DNA of 64,000 bases from Amycolatopsis lurida (lineage in GTDB: Bacteria; Actinomycetota; Actinomycetes; Mycobacteriales; Pseudonocardiaceae), in contig NZ_FNTA01000004.1 in NCBI RefSeq assembly GCF_900105055.1, positions 5,797,501 through 5,861,500 on the forward strand, given 5' to 3'. The notes below the pieces were generated by a model. The model was not told the origin of the DNA and ran no database searches. It saw only the letters and a list, made by a program, of their open reading frames with translations. Numbering within the stretch: position 1 is the first letter of the stretch; every line of letters starts with the position of its first letter. Positions 24,111 to 32,844 of this stretch are shown in pieces. A program made the position numbers and the translations under genes.

Positions 24111-26063
24111 ATGAAGAGATCCAGGACGTTCGCCTTCGCGGCCTTGACCGCGGTAGCGTTCGGAGGCGTTGTCACCGCGCCGGCGCAAGCCGTTTCCGGC
24201 GGTGCCGCGGCGGCGGACGGGGCGTACGGGTTCACCGCCAAGATCGAGATCGACGGCAGCGCGTGCAGCGGTGCTCTCGTGGCATCGGAATGGATCGTGA
24301 CCTCCGCGACCTGCTTCCCCGACAACCCGCAAGGCGGGGTGCCCGCCAAGGCGGCGACCGCCATCGTGGGCAGGGCTGACCTTTCCGGTACCACCGGCAA
24401 GGTCGCCAAGGTGACGAACCTCGTCTCCCACCCGAGTCGCGGCGTGATGCTGGCCAGAATCGACACGGCCATCACCGACATCGTGCCGGTGACGCTGGGC
24501 GGTGCGGCCGCGACCGCGGGCGAGAAGCTGCGTCTGGCGGGCTATGGGCGTACCGGGACCGAATGGGTCCCGAACAAGCTTCACTCCGCGCTGTTCACCG
24601 TAGGCGCACCGACTGCGAACGATCTTCCCCTCATCGGAGACAACGGCGCCGATGCGTGCAAGGGCGACGCGGGCGGTCCGGTTTTCCGTGAGGTGGCGGG
24701 CAGGTTCGAACTGGCCGGCGTGGTGGGCGCTTCCTGGCAGCATGGGTGTCTCACTGTGACCGAGACCCGCCAGGGCACCAACGCAACTCGGACCGACGAC
24801 TTGGCCCCGTGGATCCGCCAGCAGACCTTCGTCGTGACGGCCAAAGCGGTCGACCACGCGATCACGGTCAAGTGGGCTCCGGTTTTGGGGCAGGGGCAGT
24901 TGACATACCGGGTCTACGCGGGGGAGGAGCCCTCGGTTCCGGTGGCTGAAGCTCGCCGCATCGGTTCGACGACGGGAACCAGCTTCACCCATAAGTCGTT
25001 GCCCGCCAAGAAGACTTTGTACTACCGGGTCGTCACGACGTTGGCCAATGGGCCGGATCTGGTGTCGGACCCGGTTTCGGCGACGACGCCGGTTCCCACT
25101 GTGAGTGACTTTTCCGGTGACGGTAAGGACGACATCGCGGTCTTCACCCGTACCAGCACGGCGGACGTCTTCGCGGCCGTGTCCGACGGTGCCAAGTTCG
25201 TGGGCAATTCGGTCAAATGGCATGACAGGTTCGCGACGAACAACGAGGTGCCGCTCGCCGGCGACTTCGACGGCGACGGCAAAACGGACATCGTGACCTT
25301 CACCCGCGGAACGCTCGGTGACGTGTATGTGGCGCTGTCCGACGGTGGCAAGTTCGTCGGTGACTCGCAGCAGTGGCACGGTGATTTCGCGTTCGGCGAG
25401 GAGATTCCCGCTGTCGGTGACTTCGACGGTGACGGCAAGGACGACATCGCGGTCTTCACGCGTGGGACGACGGCTTCGGTCTATGTAGCGTTGTCGGATG
25501 GCAAGAAGTTCGTGGGCAACGGTGTGAAGTGGCACGGTCGGTTTGCCGGCGGTGCCGAAGTTCCCGTGGTGGGTGATTTCGACGGTGATGGCAAGGATGA
25601 CATCGCCACCTTCACCCGTGGCACAGCGGGTGACGTCTTTGTCGCGTTCTCGGACGGCGGCAAGTTCGTCGGTGATTCCCTGCAATGGCACGGCGATTTC
25701 GCGTTCGGTGACGAGATCCCAGCGTCGGGCGATTTCGATGGTGATGGCAAGGATGACATCGCGGTCTTCACGCGTGGGACGGCGGCCGATGTCTACGTGG
25801 CGATTTCGAACGGTACGAGATTCGTCGGAAATTCCGTGAAATGGCACGACAACTTCGCCTATGGGACGGAGTTGCCCGCGATCGGCGACTTCACCGGTGA
25901 CGGTAAGGCCGACATTGTCACTTACACGCGCGGCACGAGAGCGGACGTGTATGTCGGAGCCTCCGACGGGGCAAAGTTCGTGGGCGCTTCCGTTCTCTGG
26001 CACGGCGATTTCGCCTTCGGTGAAGAGGTGACCGCGCCAAGGGCTTTCGCTCTCGGATTCTGA
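24111..26063 (+). CDS. Secreted trypsin-like pseudoprotease with Fn3 and FG-GAP-like repeats
   Basis: The 650-residue protein has a signal peptide (end APAQA, residue 27), an S1 trypsin-like domain (about 28-235), a fibronectin type III-like domain (about 240-325), and six 52-residue calcium-binding FG-GAP/VCBS-like repeats (GDFDGDGKDDIAVFTRG type). Catalytic residues are altered: the TAAHC position reads TSATC (Thr67) and GDSGGP reads GDAGGP (Ala187), while the Asp (118) is kept. It is therefore expected to bind but not cleave. ATG 24111 is favoured because the signal peptide starts there. It may bind a substrate or act as a decoy; no partner is known. Confidence 0.85.
   Translation: MKRSRTFAFAALTAVAFGGVVTAPAQAVSGGAAAADGAYGFTAKIEIDGSACSGALVASEWIVTSATCFPDNPQGGVPAKAATAIVGRADLSGTTGKVAKVTNLVSHPSRGVMLARIDTAITDIVPVTLGGAAATAGEKLRLAGYGRTGTEWVPNKLHSALFTVGAPTANDLPLIGDNGADACKGDAGGPVFREVAGRFELAGVVGASWQHGCLTVTETRQGTNATRTDDLAPWIRQQTFVVTAKAVDHAITVKWAPVLGQGQLTYRVYAGEEPSVPVAEARRIGSTTGTSFTHKSLPAKKTLYYRVVTTLANGPDLVSDPVSATTPVPTVSDFSGDGKDDIAVFTRTSTADVFAAVSDGAKFVGNSVKWHDRFATNNEVPLAGDFDGDGKTDIVTFTRGTLGDVYVALSDGGKFVGDSQQWHGDFAFGEEIPAVGDFDGDGKDDIAVFTRGTTASVYVALSDGKKFVGNGVKWHGRFAGGAEVPVVGDFDGDGKDDIATFTRGTAGDVFVAFSDGGKFVGDSLQWHGDFAFGDEIPASGDFDGDGKDDIAVFTRGTAADVYVAISNGTRFVGNSVKWHDNFAYGTELPAIGDFTGDGKADIVTYTRGTRADVYVGASDGAKFVGASVLWHGDFAFGEEVTAPRAFALGF
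25105..26020 (+). repeat. Six tandem 156-bp coding repeats
   Basis: The FG-GAP-like motifs begin near 25108, 25264, 25420, 25576, 25732 and 25888, a 156-bp period. Neighbouring units are highly similar in DNA as well as protein, so recombination could change the repeat number. Confidence 0.8.
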
Positions 26064-26430
26064 GTGACCGACCGGTGTCGGGCGGGGCAGCATCGCCCTG
26101 TTCGGCACCGGTCCTTTTCGGCGCAGCGCTCCGTACCTAGGTGTGGCGAAAGTCTGTGGATCGTCAGGTGCGGGCGCTGTCATGCCGGTGACGTATGTCG
26201 TCCGCGTCAGGATGACGACTTCATGCCCGAGAGTATGTTGCTTCCCGCGACGTTCGCCTGCGCACCCGGTGCTGGGGACCCAGCTGGCCGTGGGTCGCCG
26301 TCTGGGTCGTGGCTGCCGACGGCCGGCTATGAACCTCTAACGTCTGCCTCGGGGAGCCGATCGATGACACGCGGCAGCGGCGTACTCGTTCGAGCTCTGC
26401 TCGGCCTCATCCGTCCATCGCCTGTGTCGG
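26064..26430. other. Non-coding stretch between pseudoprotease and integrase remnant
   Basis: About 370 bp with no frame that resembles a protein family. It may be decayed mobile-element sequence. It leads directly into the integrase-like remnant. Confidence 0.4.
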
Positions 26431-26439
26431 CGACGAAGC

Positions 26440-26590
26440 GCCAGCGATCTGGTTCGCCGCGCCGACTACGAACACGGCCAGAAGATCTGCAGGTCGCGGG
26501 CCACTCGCGACCGACAACAATGGGGTCAAGGCAGCGGGCGAGGTCCGCGCCTCGTCCACTGCGGGTCCGAACATCCACAAAGCCCACCAA
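26440..26590 (+). pseudogene. Decayed integrase 3' remnant (left copy)
   Basis: The DNA around 26450-26550 is similar to 33055-33175, the region just after the tyrosine-integrase remnant. Shared parts include GGCCAGAAGAT, TGCAGGTC, GGGCC, GGCAGCGG and CGAGGTCCGC in the same order and spacing. Only the C-terminal tail and its 3' flank are preserved, and the frame is broken. It lies immediately before the orphan attachment site, just as the right copy precedes the tRNA. Confidence 0.55.
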
Positions 26591-26630
26591 CGGCACCCGG
26601 AAAGCCAGGATGAAACCGTTGGTGGGCTTT
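26579..26630. terminator. Hairpin terminator next to the left attachment site
   Basis: Arms 26579-26593 and 26616-26630 (AAAGCCCACCAACGG and its complement) end in TTT. A homologous hairpin lies at 33242-33292 in the same position relative to the other repeat copy. Confidence 0.7.
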
Positions 26631-26640
26631 GGTTCACTAG

Positions 26641-26684
26641 TGTGCGCCATCAGGGACTCGAACCCCGAACCCGCTGGTTAAGAG
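26641..26684. repeat. Left attachment site: 44-bp copy of the tRNA-Lys 3' part
   Basis: These 44 bases are identical to 33303-33346, the 3' portion of the tRNA-Lys gene through the anticodon region. The rest of the tRNA is absent here, so this is not a tRNA gene but an att site created by site-specific integration. Confidence 0.9.
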
Positions 26685-27066
26685 TCGGCACCTCGGCGTG
26701 TCGGATGGTGTCGAGTAGTGCCGACAAGACCTTTCGTCTGGTCGCGAGGCGTCCGCGGGTGTCGCGGTGTGTCGCCTGGTGTCGGACTGTTGCAGACCTC
26801 TCGGGCGCGTCTCGGGCTCGCACGTGCTGGATCGTGTCGCGTAGTCCGGTTGCTGGTTGAGGCCCTCAGCCGCCGGATGGTCGTCTCGGAACTTTCGACT
26901 GATATCGAGCCGACGAGTGCGTCCAAGTGCGGGCGAGACCGACCTGCGGTGGTCGGGTCCTCCGTCAGCGGTATCGATGTCACACACCCAGACCGAACCA
27001 CCCCGTCTGAGATCATGGATTTGACAGGGGGACCATAAGTCATGCCGGGTCTGAACCAGGTGCTAG
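26685..27066. other. Island left end without a recognisable gene
   Basis: About 380 bp containing a short plus-strand frame (26718-27038) that resembles nothing known and has several GTGTCGCGG-type local repeats. Probably degenerate sequence. No CRISPR-like or tRNA-like structure is visible. Confidence 0.4.
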
Positions 27067-28040
27067 TCAGGACAGCTCCGTGGCTGCTCGTGCTGTGGGT
27101 GCGGTGTCTTGGAGAGCTTTGTCGAGGTCGTCTGGCTCGACGCCGAGTTCGGTGCGGGCGATGTCCGGGTCGAGGATCATGGCGGTGGCGTGCAAGTTGC
27201 TCCATTGCGTCGGGTGGAAGCCGAGGGTGAATCCTTGGCGGCGTTGACGTATGCCTTCCCTGCGGAGCATAAGTTTGATGAGGCTTGCGGGGAGCTTCCA
27301 GATGCGTTTTGGAGGGCGGCCGGTTGCGGTTGCGAGACGGGTGAAGAGGTCGGCCCAGGGAAGGTTACGGTGACGACCGGATAGTTGCCATCGGCGCGAC
27401 GGTCCAGCGCGGCGATGGCGGCTTGCGCGACTTGAGTGGCAGTGACGACGGCGGTGATGCCTGGGTAGGCGAGAATGTCCGCGTTACCGACGGACATGCT
27501 GTGCAGCATTGGCTCGAGAGGTGATTGTCGGCCTGGTGTCGTGCCTGCGACGTAGGGGAGTTCGAGAACCGCCACGGAGGTTTCTGCGTTGACCGCGGCG
27601 CGTGCGTGCTCGGCTTGTTCGATTCTGCTCGCGATGTACGGGCTGAGTTCGGCCAGGCAGAGTGACGGCTGTTCGCGCTGCAGGGTCGCGTAGAAACTGC
27701 CGAGGATGACAGCGCGGTCGCATTGCGCCCGGCTTCCGGCGGCCAGCAACCTGGCGACGGGTGCGACGTTGGTGTCATAGAAGAACACGTCGATGTCGAC
27801 GCTGCGCGGTGCGGCCACAGCGGCGGCCGATGCGACGATGACGCCCCTGTGACCCGCAACGATGGTGTTGAGTCGCTCGTCGGACAGGTCGGTGAGGTCA
27901 CCAAGTTGGACTGCTACTGCGGCCGGGAGGTTCGTGGGTGGCGTGCGGACCAGCACCGTGACGTCGTGCCCGTGTGTCAGTAGTTCACGCACGATGTGAT
28001 GTCCGATGAAGCCGGTTCCGCCTACTACCAAGACCTTCAT
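27067..28040 (-). pseudogene. NAD(P)-dependent epimerase/dehydratase-like, frameshifted
   Basis: The frame from ATG 28040 begins MKVLVVGGTGFIGHHIVREL, the NAD(P)-binding GxxGxxG motif of extended short-chain or NmrA-type proteins, and is convincing to about GNYPVVTV near 27370. Beyond that it turns into Pro/Ser-rich nonsense, while the neighbouring minus frame gives a sensible C-terminus (NLPWADLFTRLATATGRPP to the stop at 27067). A single-base indel near 27365-27385 explains this. If repaired, the product would be about 324 residues. A sequencing error is the alternative. The preceding MKVL start has a weak GGAAG site. Confidence 0.7.
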
Positions 28041-28293
28041 GGGGCTTCCTCTCATCGGTCGCTGTGAGTGCACGCTGAGGCGCTGCTGCGGTGAGGTCAC
28101 TTATGTGAGCTGGATTGGCGAGCAGCGCTGCGACGACTGGTGATCTGAAGTAGGCGCGGGCAGCTGCGGCGACCACTTCGAGCCGCCTGCTTCGCTGGTG
28201 GAGAAGGCCGCCAAGGGCGAGGTCTACGAATAAGCAGTGACCCTGGTCAGGGCCACCTTTCGGGTCTCCACTCCGCGAGGTGCCCTTTGCGCT
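28041..28293. other. Spacer with a possible short gene fragment
   Basis: On the plus strand about 28165-28234 reads CGDHFEPPASLVEKAAKGEVYE before a stop, here noted only as a possible 3' gene fragment of 22 codons. No family was recognised and no start is nearby. Confidence 0.25.
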
Positions 28294-29703
28294 TTATACG
28301 GGTCCTTCCTGCGGTTCGGGGATCGCTTCGAGCGCTCGCCCTTCGCTCTCCAATATGCGGAGCGCCATGACCGCTCCATCGCCATCCATGGTTATGATTC
28401 CCGTCCAGTCCCGCTGTACCGCCGCCCAGTGCCTCCTGCACTCGGCGACCACCTCCGGCATCTTCTCCGCGTAGGCCCGGGCGCCGTCACCCGTCTTGAG
28501 GATCTCGTGCAGTTCTTTCGGCATCGCCGAGAAGACCTCGACTCGCTCACGTGCGAACCGGAAGACGTGGTCGGTTCCGACGAATACGATCCCGCCGAGT
28601 TCGACGCGGACGTCACATTCCGCGTTGACCGCCTGCGGAGAGTGATCGGCGCCCAGTCGCCGTTGCTGCCGCGCGGTCAGGTACTTGTACGCGTTGTCGC
28701 GATCGCCGACGAAAGTCAGGAGCGCTGCAGCGCTCGCGCGGACCAGCACCCGGGAGAACCACTCGAACCTGTCCGATGTGATGTGGAAACCGGGACGGCT
28801 CGTGGTCTGCCCCTGTGCGTCGACGGTCTGGATATCCGGGAAGAAGTTCTCTTCCTGCACTGGGCCGTACGGGTCGGGAGAGGGCTTGCCTGGTTCGGCG
28901 AGTACACCGCCGCCCACGGGATCGAGCAGGCGTATCTCGATCCCGCCTTCCGCGACGAAAGCCGTCGACATCAGCAGGCTCGGCAGCGGATCGGCACTGC
29001 CGCGCCCATCGCCGAGTGCGATCACTTGGACCCGCTCGGCCGAGGCCATCAGCTGATTGTGCTGCGCGCTGGGCTGACCGTGTGACCCACGTCCGTCGAC
29101 CAGCGCGATGCGCAAGGGCTCACCGGCTTTCCTGCCAACCAGAAAATGCCCAGGTCTGCTCCGTCGTGTGCCCTTCGCCTCCGCACCTTGACCCCGCAGT
29201 GCCCAGCCTGCGTCGAGTGCGAGGTCCACGTCGACGGGCTCGAAACGGTACCCAGGATGCCTTCGCTGCAAGATCTCCCGCGCCGCAGTCAACGCGAACG
29301 CTGCACCGAGTTCCTGTGCTTGCACGCCCTTGCGGTGATACCTCGGGTCATGTCCGTCGGGTGAGAGTGCCATCCGGCCACCATGAGCTTCCAGCGTGGT
29401 GAGGTAGCGCAAGCAGTTCCAATGCTGGGAGAGACCGCGCGACGGGTTCTGCCCGGACAGCGTGGTTGCGCGGCCGAACGTCTGCAGCAACTCCCACGGC
29501 GTGATCGTGAAGCCGTTTCGGTGTTCGGCCGGAGGGACGGGCCCGATGTCAGGCTTGCGCAGCACCTCCGGTTTTTCGTCTTTGGAACGCTTCTCGTCTT
29601 GTTTCGCGATGTAGCGGGCTACGGCTCCGGACAGTTCTGCGGTGGAGTGAATCGCCACATGAGAGCTCTGCAAGAGCTTTTCCAACGCGTCTCTGAGCTC
29701 CAT
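28294..29703 (-). CDS. Uncharacterised 469-residue island protein with degenerate nuclease-like motif
   Basis: I do not recognise a named family. Residues about 130-235 have an alpha-beta pattern like actinobacterial restriction-endonuclease-like proteins, where a strand ending in ECKGTHG carries the PD-(D/E)xK catalytic residues. Here the equivalent reads LVDGRGSHG (201-209), preceded by HFLVGR. Asp203 and Arg205 replace the usual Glu and Lys, so nuclease activity is doubtful. The C-terminal half is mixed, with FDR- and KEL-rich helices and no membrane segment. ATG 29703 was chosen as the family-like N-terminus begins there. It is third in line after the GIY-YIG and SIR2-like genes on the same strand, 225 bp downstream. 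Confidence 0.65.
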   Translation of the reverse strand: MELRDALEKLLQSSHVAIHSTAELSGAVARYIAKQDEKRSKDEKPEVLRKPDIGPVPPAEHRNGFTITPWELLQTFGRATTLSGQNPSRGLSQHWNCLRYLTTLEAHGGRMALSPDGHDPRYHRKGVQAQELGAAFALTAAREILQRRHPGYRFEPVDVDLALDAGWALRGQGAEAKGTRRSRPGHFLVGRKAGEPLRIALVDGRGSHGQPSAQHNQLMASAERVQVIALGDGRGSADPLPSLLMSTAFVAEGGIEIRLLDPVGGGVLAEPGKPSPDPYGPVQEENFFPDIQTVDAQGQTTSRPGFHITSDRFEWFSRVLVRASAAALLTFVGDRDNAYKYLTARQQRRLGADHSPQAVNAECDVRVELGGIVFVGTDHVFRFARERVEVFSAMPKELHEILKTGDGARAYAEKMPEVVAECRRHWAAVQRDWTGIITMDGDGAVMALRILESEGRALEAIPEPQEGPV

Positions 29704-29928
29704 GGTTTTCCGTCCCCTCGTGCGTCCGCCGTGATGCACCGCCTTCCAACTCACCGGATTTCCCGGAGTTTGTCTGCCGCCTGAAGGATGACGATCCGCG
29801 CAGGGCAGTTGACGCTGCGTAGGCCTTGTCCGGTGAACAGCGGAAACCGTCCGCTCGGCTGTCTTCCACGCCACTCGTTCGGCCCAGCGGTGCTACCGAC
29901 CCGAGTGAGTCCCTTGTAGAACGGCAGC

Positions 29929-30990
29929 TCAGTTCCACAGTCGGACGGATTGTGCGTCGAAGAAGGCGATCTCCAAGCCGACCTTCGCGTACGACGGCGC
30001 TCGACGTGATTGCATGTCCTGCACGGCCTTAATCGTCGCTTCGTTTGACGGCGAGGCGACGTCGCCGAATAGGGATACGACCAGTCGGGTGATCTTCGAG
30101 TGGACGATGGCGTCCATGATGTGCGCGTCGTTTTTGCTGAATGACATTCCATACGACAGCAAACCACCGCCGATCGCCGCGAGTGACCGAAGCGCGTGAC
30201 CGAGATAGTCACTGGTGCCGATGCGGGTCAGCTTCTCGCGGCTCGTCCCTTCTGCCACGTACAGGGGGAACGAATCGGCCTCCAGCTGGGCGCGGATCTG
30301 GTCGATCAGCGGTTCGTTGGTCCGGCGCCACGTCAGCTTCTTCAAGCCATCCTCGCTGCGGTACAGATGGAGAGCTCCGTGGAGGTAAAATACGTTCTGT
30401 GAGTGGGGATCCAGGTGGTTCCACACGACGTAGTCGGTAGCCTCCCCGGGATCTCGAAAGCCGTCGTCCGCCCGCCTTGCCTGCAGGTTTTCCTCGGGAA
30501 AGTCTTGCATGAGAGTCCAGTAGAGCAAGAGGTCGTAGTTCACGGTGTAGATACGGTCGAACTTTTCCAGGAACTTGCGGACTCGTAAGTAGACTTCGGC
30601 GTCGATCTCGTACGGCCGTCCAGGGTGAAGCGCCGCGAGGATGTGAGCCAGGGCATCCTTGAGCTTCGAGGCTTCCTCGTCAAGTGTCGCGGCTTCCGCC
30701 GAGTACTTCGTTGCATCGAGGGCGTAGAGCCCGATAGCGGCGTCCTCGAGCGTCTTGATGACAATCTCGAAGTCCTGAGTGTCCAACTTCTGGAAGAGGT
30801 GCTGGGCAGTAGCGCTGAGCATGCCTTGCGCCTCAGCATGGGATCGCAAAGCCGAGTATGAGAACCTGGCGGGGTCGAAGGCGATGCTGAACCCGTTTCC
30901 CAGTATCAGTCGGGTAGGCGACGCTCTGCCCTTGGAGTTTGTCGGTTCGCTCAGCCAGGTGATGGCCCCGTCGTAGTCCATGAGGTCCAC
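29929..30990 (-). CDS. SIR2-like DUF4917-family protein, putative defence effector
   Basis: The 353-residue protein has the order of conserved motifs seen in SIR2-like DUF4917 proteins: LGNGFSIAF (30-38), RIYTVNYDLLLYW (146-158), FYLHGALHLY (201-210) and a late YGMSFSKNDAHI (280-291) resembling the GxSxxxxD nucleotide-binding loop. SIR2-fold proteins bind NAD, and many bacterial relatives deplete NAD during phage infection. Catalysis here is inferred, with N151, D153 and H204 the likely site. GTG 30990 follows GAGGTGG; ATG 30981 is the alternative. It starts 42 bp after the GIY-YIG gene, so the two form an operon. Confidence 0.75.
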   Translation of the reverse strand: MDLMDYDGAITWLSEPTNSKGRASPTRLILGNGFSIAFDPARFSYSALRSHAEAQGMLSATAQHLFQKLDTQDFEIVIKTLEDAAIGLYALDATKYSAEAATLDEEASKLKDALAHILAALHPGRPYEIDAEVYLRVRKFLEKFDRIYTVNYDLLLYWTLMQDFPEENLQARRADDGFRDPGEATDYVVWNHLDPHSQNVFYLHGALHLYRSEDGLKKLTWRRTNEPLIDQIRAQLEADSFPLYVAEGTSREKLTRIGTSDYLGHALRSLAAIGGGLLSYGMSFSKNDAHIMDAIVHSKITRLVVSLFGDVASPSNEATIKAVQDMQSRRAPSYAKVGLEIAFFDAQSVRLWN

Positions 30991-31032
30991 TGGTCCACCT
31001 CAAATCCGTTTCTGCAGAGAGTGTGTCCAGGC

Positions 31033-32616
31033 TTAGGTGCCGTGGGCCAACTGCTGGCTGGAGCGCCATTCCTGTGCTTCCGGCTCTTCGGCGTAGTCGA
31101 GGAGATTGTTCGTCAGGCCCATGTCTTCGAGGATCGTGAGGATCTCGGCTGGAGTGGCGTAGAAGAACTCGCGCCTGAGGTTGACCCGGTTGACGCGCCG
31201 GTCGGCGAGGCGCTGGTGTAGTCGCGTTTCCAGGCTCACGGCATCGGCGTCGAAAATCTTGGCGTGGACGTCGAACCTGAACGGAACCGAGGCGTCGCCG
31301 AGTTCACGAACACGCTCGAGTGGATCGAGCCGCCGGGTCAATCCGACCTTGACAACATTGTCTCCGAAAGATCCAACATTGGAGATCACGTAGACCCACC
31401 CAGTGCGGATGTTCGCTTCGCGCTCCTCGACCCCTCTGATTGCGTCACCGATCTCGTCCAGCTTTGCCCGTGCAGCATCGGCCTGCTGCACGTCGCCAGA
31501 TGTGGCCCACTTCTGCAGGGCGTTCCGCCAGTGTGCCTCTTCTTTGGTCAGCCTGGCTTTCTCGCGTTCGAACTCCCGTTGAGCCTGCTGTTCATCCCGT
31601 TGCCGCTCCCGTTCGGCTCGGATGCGCTCCTTGTCTTCTTCAACCTTCGCGAGGTGGTCGGCGGTGAGTTCGAGTTCTTCGAGGCGCAGCCTGTGATAAC
31701 TGGGAGAGATGTTGATTTTCATGGTTTTGCCGAGGCGGGAGATGACCTCACGGGTCTTGGTCAGGCGCTCTTTGGCCGATTCAAGGCGATAGGGGCGCAT
31801 GGATCTCACGCAGTTGTCCGCCTCGGCGTTGTAGGCGCGAAGCATGAGCTTGGAAAAGTCTCTCACCATGCGCTGGCCTTCGACGGTGGAACCGTTCACG
31901 GTCCAGTCTGTGGTTGCGGTGATCGCATGGTTGTTCTTCGCGGAGATCTTGATGGAATCCTTGAGACGCTGCAGGGCGGCCTTGTAGGCGACGGCGTCGG
32001 CCAGCCGGTGCCGGAACTCGTAGATTCCGGCCTCCTGGAGCAGCGTGATCTCTTCAGTCTCGACCACTTGTTCGTGCAGTGACTTGAGCTTCACGGCTGC
32101 TTCATCGATCTGCCGTCGAACCGTGGCCAGTTGTGCCTCGGCGTCCTTACAGCTCTGTGCCTGTGCGTGTTGTTGTTGCCGCGCCTCTTGCCCGAGTTCG
32201 GCGATAGTCTGGCGCATCTGCCGGATTTCTCGCTCAGCTTCCAGCGCGTCCTTGCCTCTGAGTTCGGTGCACTTGGCCTCGAGATCTACTATTTGCGCAC
32301 TCAGCGCAGCGTTGCGTGCGGTGACTTCCCGAAGCTGAGATGCTGTCTGTAGGAACCTGGTTGTTTCCGTGCCGAGCTCGGCTTCGAGTTCTCGAACCCG
32401 TTTCCGGGCGCCGAACAGCCCAGGCTTGCCCGATGCTGCGGGACCGGGCGCTGCTTGGAAGGGTGCCATTTGCTGCTGCGGCTCGGGATCAAATGTCCAC
32501 AGTTGCCAGAACTGCGGTGGCGCGGGCCAGTCGGCTGGTGGCTGCCAGCCAGGCGGAGGCGTCCATCCGGAGGGGACAGCCGGCCAGTTCGGTGGCGGAT
32601 TGAATCTGTACCCCAT
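31033..32616 (-). CDS. DUF4041 coiled-coil protein with C-terminal GIY-YIG (T5orf172) nuclease domain
   Basis: The 527-residue protein starts with a Pro/Trp-rich actinobacterial motif (PSGWTPPPGWQPPADWPAP, residues about 16-34). A long coiled coil follows (about 75-190), then a DUF4041 region (about 215-335, with DNCVRSMRPY and SPSYHRLRLEELELT), a second coil rich in ER/QR, and a GIY-YIG domain from about 406: GWVYVISN, VKVGLTRRLDPLERVREL, the acidic residue in SLETRLHQRL and EFFYATP. GIY-YIG enzymes cut DNA with one metal ion. A GGAGGG precedes ATG 32616. It is first of the island cassette, and a sensor-nuclease role is inference. Confidence 0.8.
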   Translation of the reverse strand: MGYRFNPPPNWPAVPSGWTPPPGWQPPADWPAPPQFWQLWTFDPEPQQQMAPFQAAPGPAASGKPGLFGARKRVRELEAELGTETTRFLQTASQLREVTARNAALSAQIVDLEAKCTELRGKDALEAEREIRQMRQTIAELGQEARQQQHAQAQSCKDAEAQLATVRRQIDEAAVKLKSLHEQVVETEEITLLQEAGIYEFRHRLADAVAYKAALQRLKDSIKISAKNNHAITATTDWTVNGSTVEGQRMVRDFSKLMLRAYNAEADNCVRSMRPYRLESAKERLTKTREVISRLGKTMKINISPSYHRLRLEELELTADHLAKVEEDKERIRAERERQRDEQQAQREFEREKARLTKEEAHWRNALQKWATSGDVQQADAARAKLDEIGDAIRGVEEREANIRTGWVYVISNVGSFGDNVVKVGLTRRLDPLERVRELGDASVPFRFDVHAKIFDADAVSLETRLHQRLADRRVNRVNLRREFFYATPAEILTILEDMGLTNNLLDYAEEPEAQEWRSSQQLAHGT

Positions 32617-32844
32617 ACCACTACCCTCCGCTGTTCCTGATCACAGCAGAAGTCGCAGCTTCGTGAGAGTGCGTTACACGGTCATCCTCAGCCCTGGGCC
32701 GCCGGTTCATACAGGCTGAACGGGATGCTCTGGTCGTCGTGACAGTTCGCGATGCGGCCGACACCGGGGATGGTTTGGACGTCTTCGCTGGGTCCCCGAG
32801 TTCGCGAAGCCGGTCGATACGTAACTCGGGCTCCAGTGCTGCCC

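Noticed and set aside
25105..26020. Possible CRISPR-like repeats
   Set aside because: The repeats are 156-bp in-frame coding units with no unique spacers; they encode FG-GAP-like motifs.
26641..26690. tRNA-like sequence at the left att site
   Set aside because: Only the 3' part of tRNA-Lys is present; the acceptor 5' strand and D arm are missing, so it is an att copy and not a tRNA gene.
28237..29085. 282-residue plus-strand frame opposite the 469-residue gene
   Set aside because: It is antisense to a better-supported gene, lacks a family match and has reversed codon-position bias.
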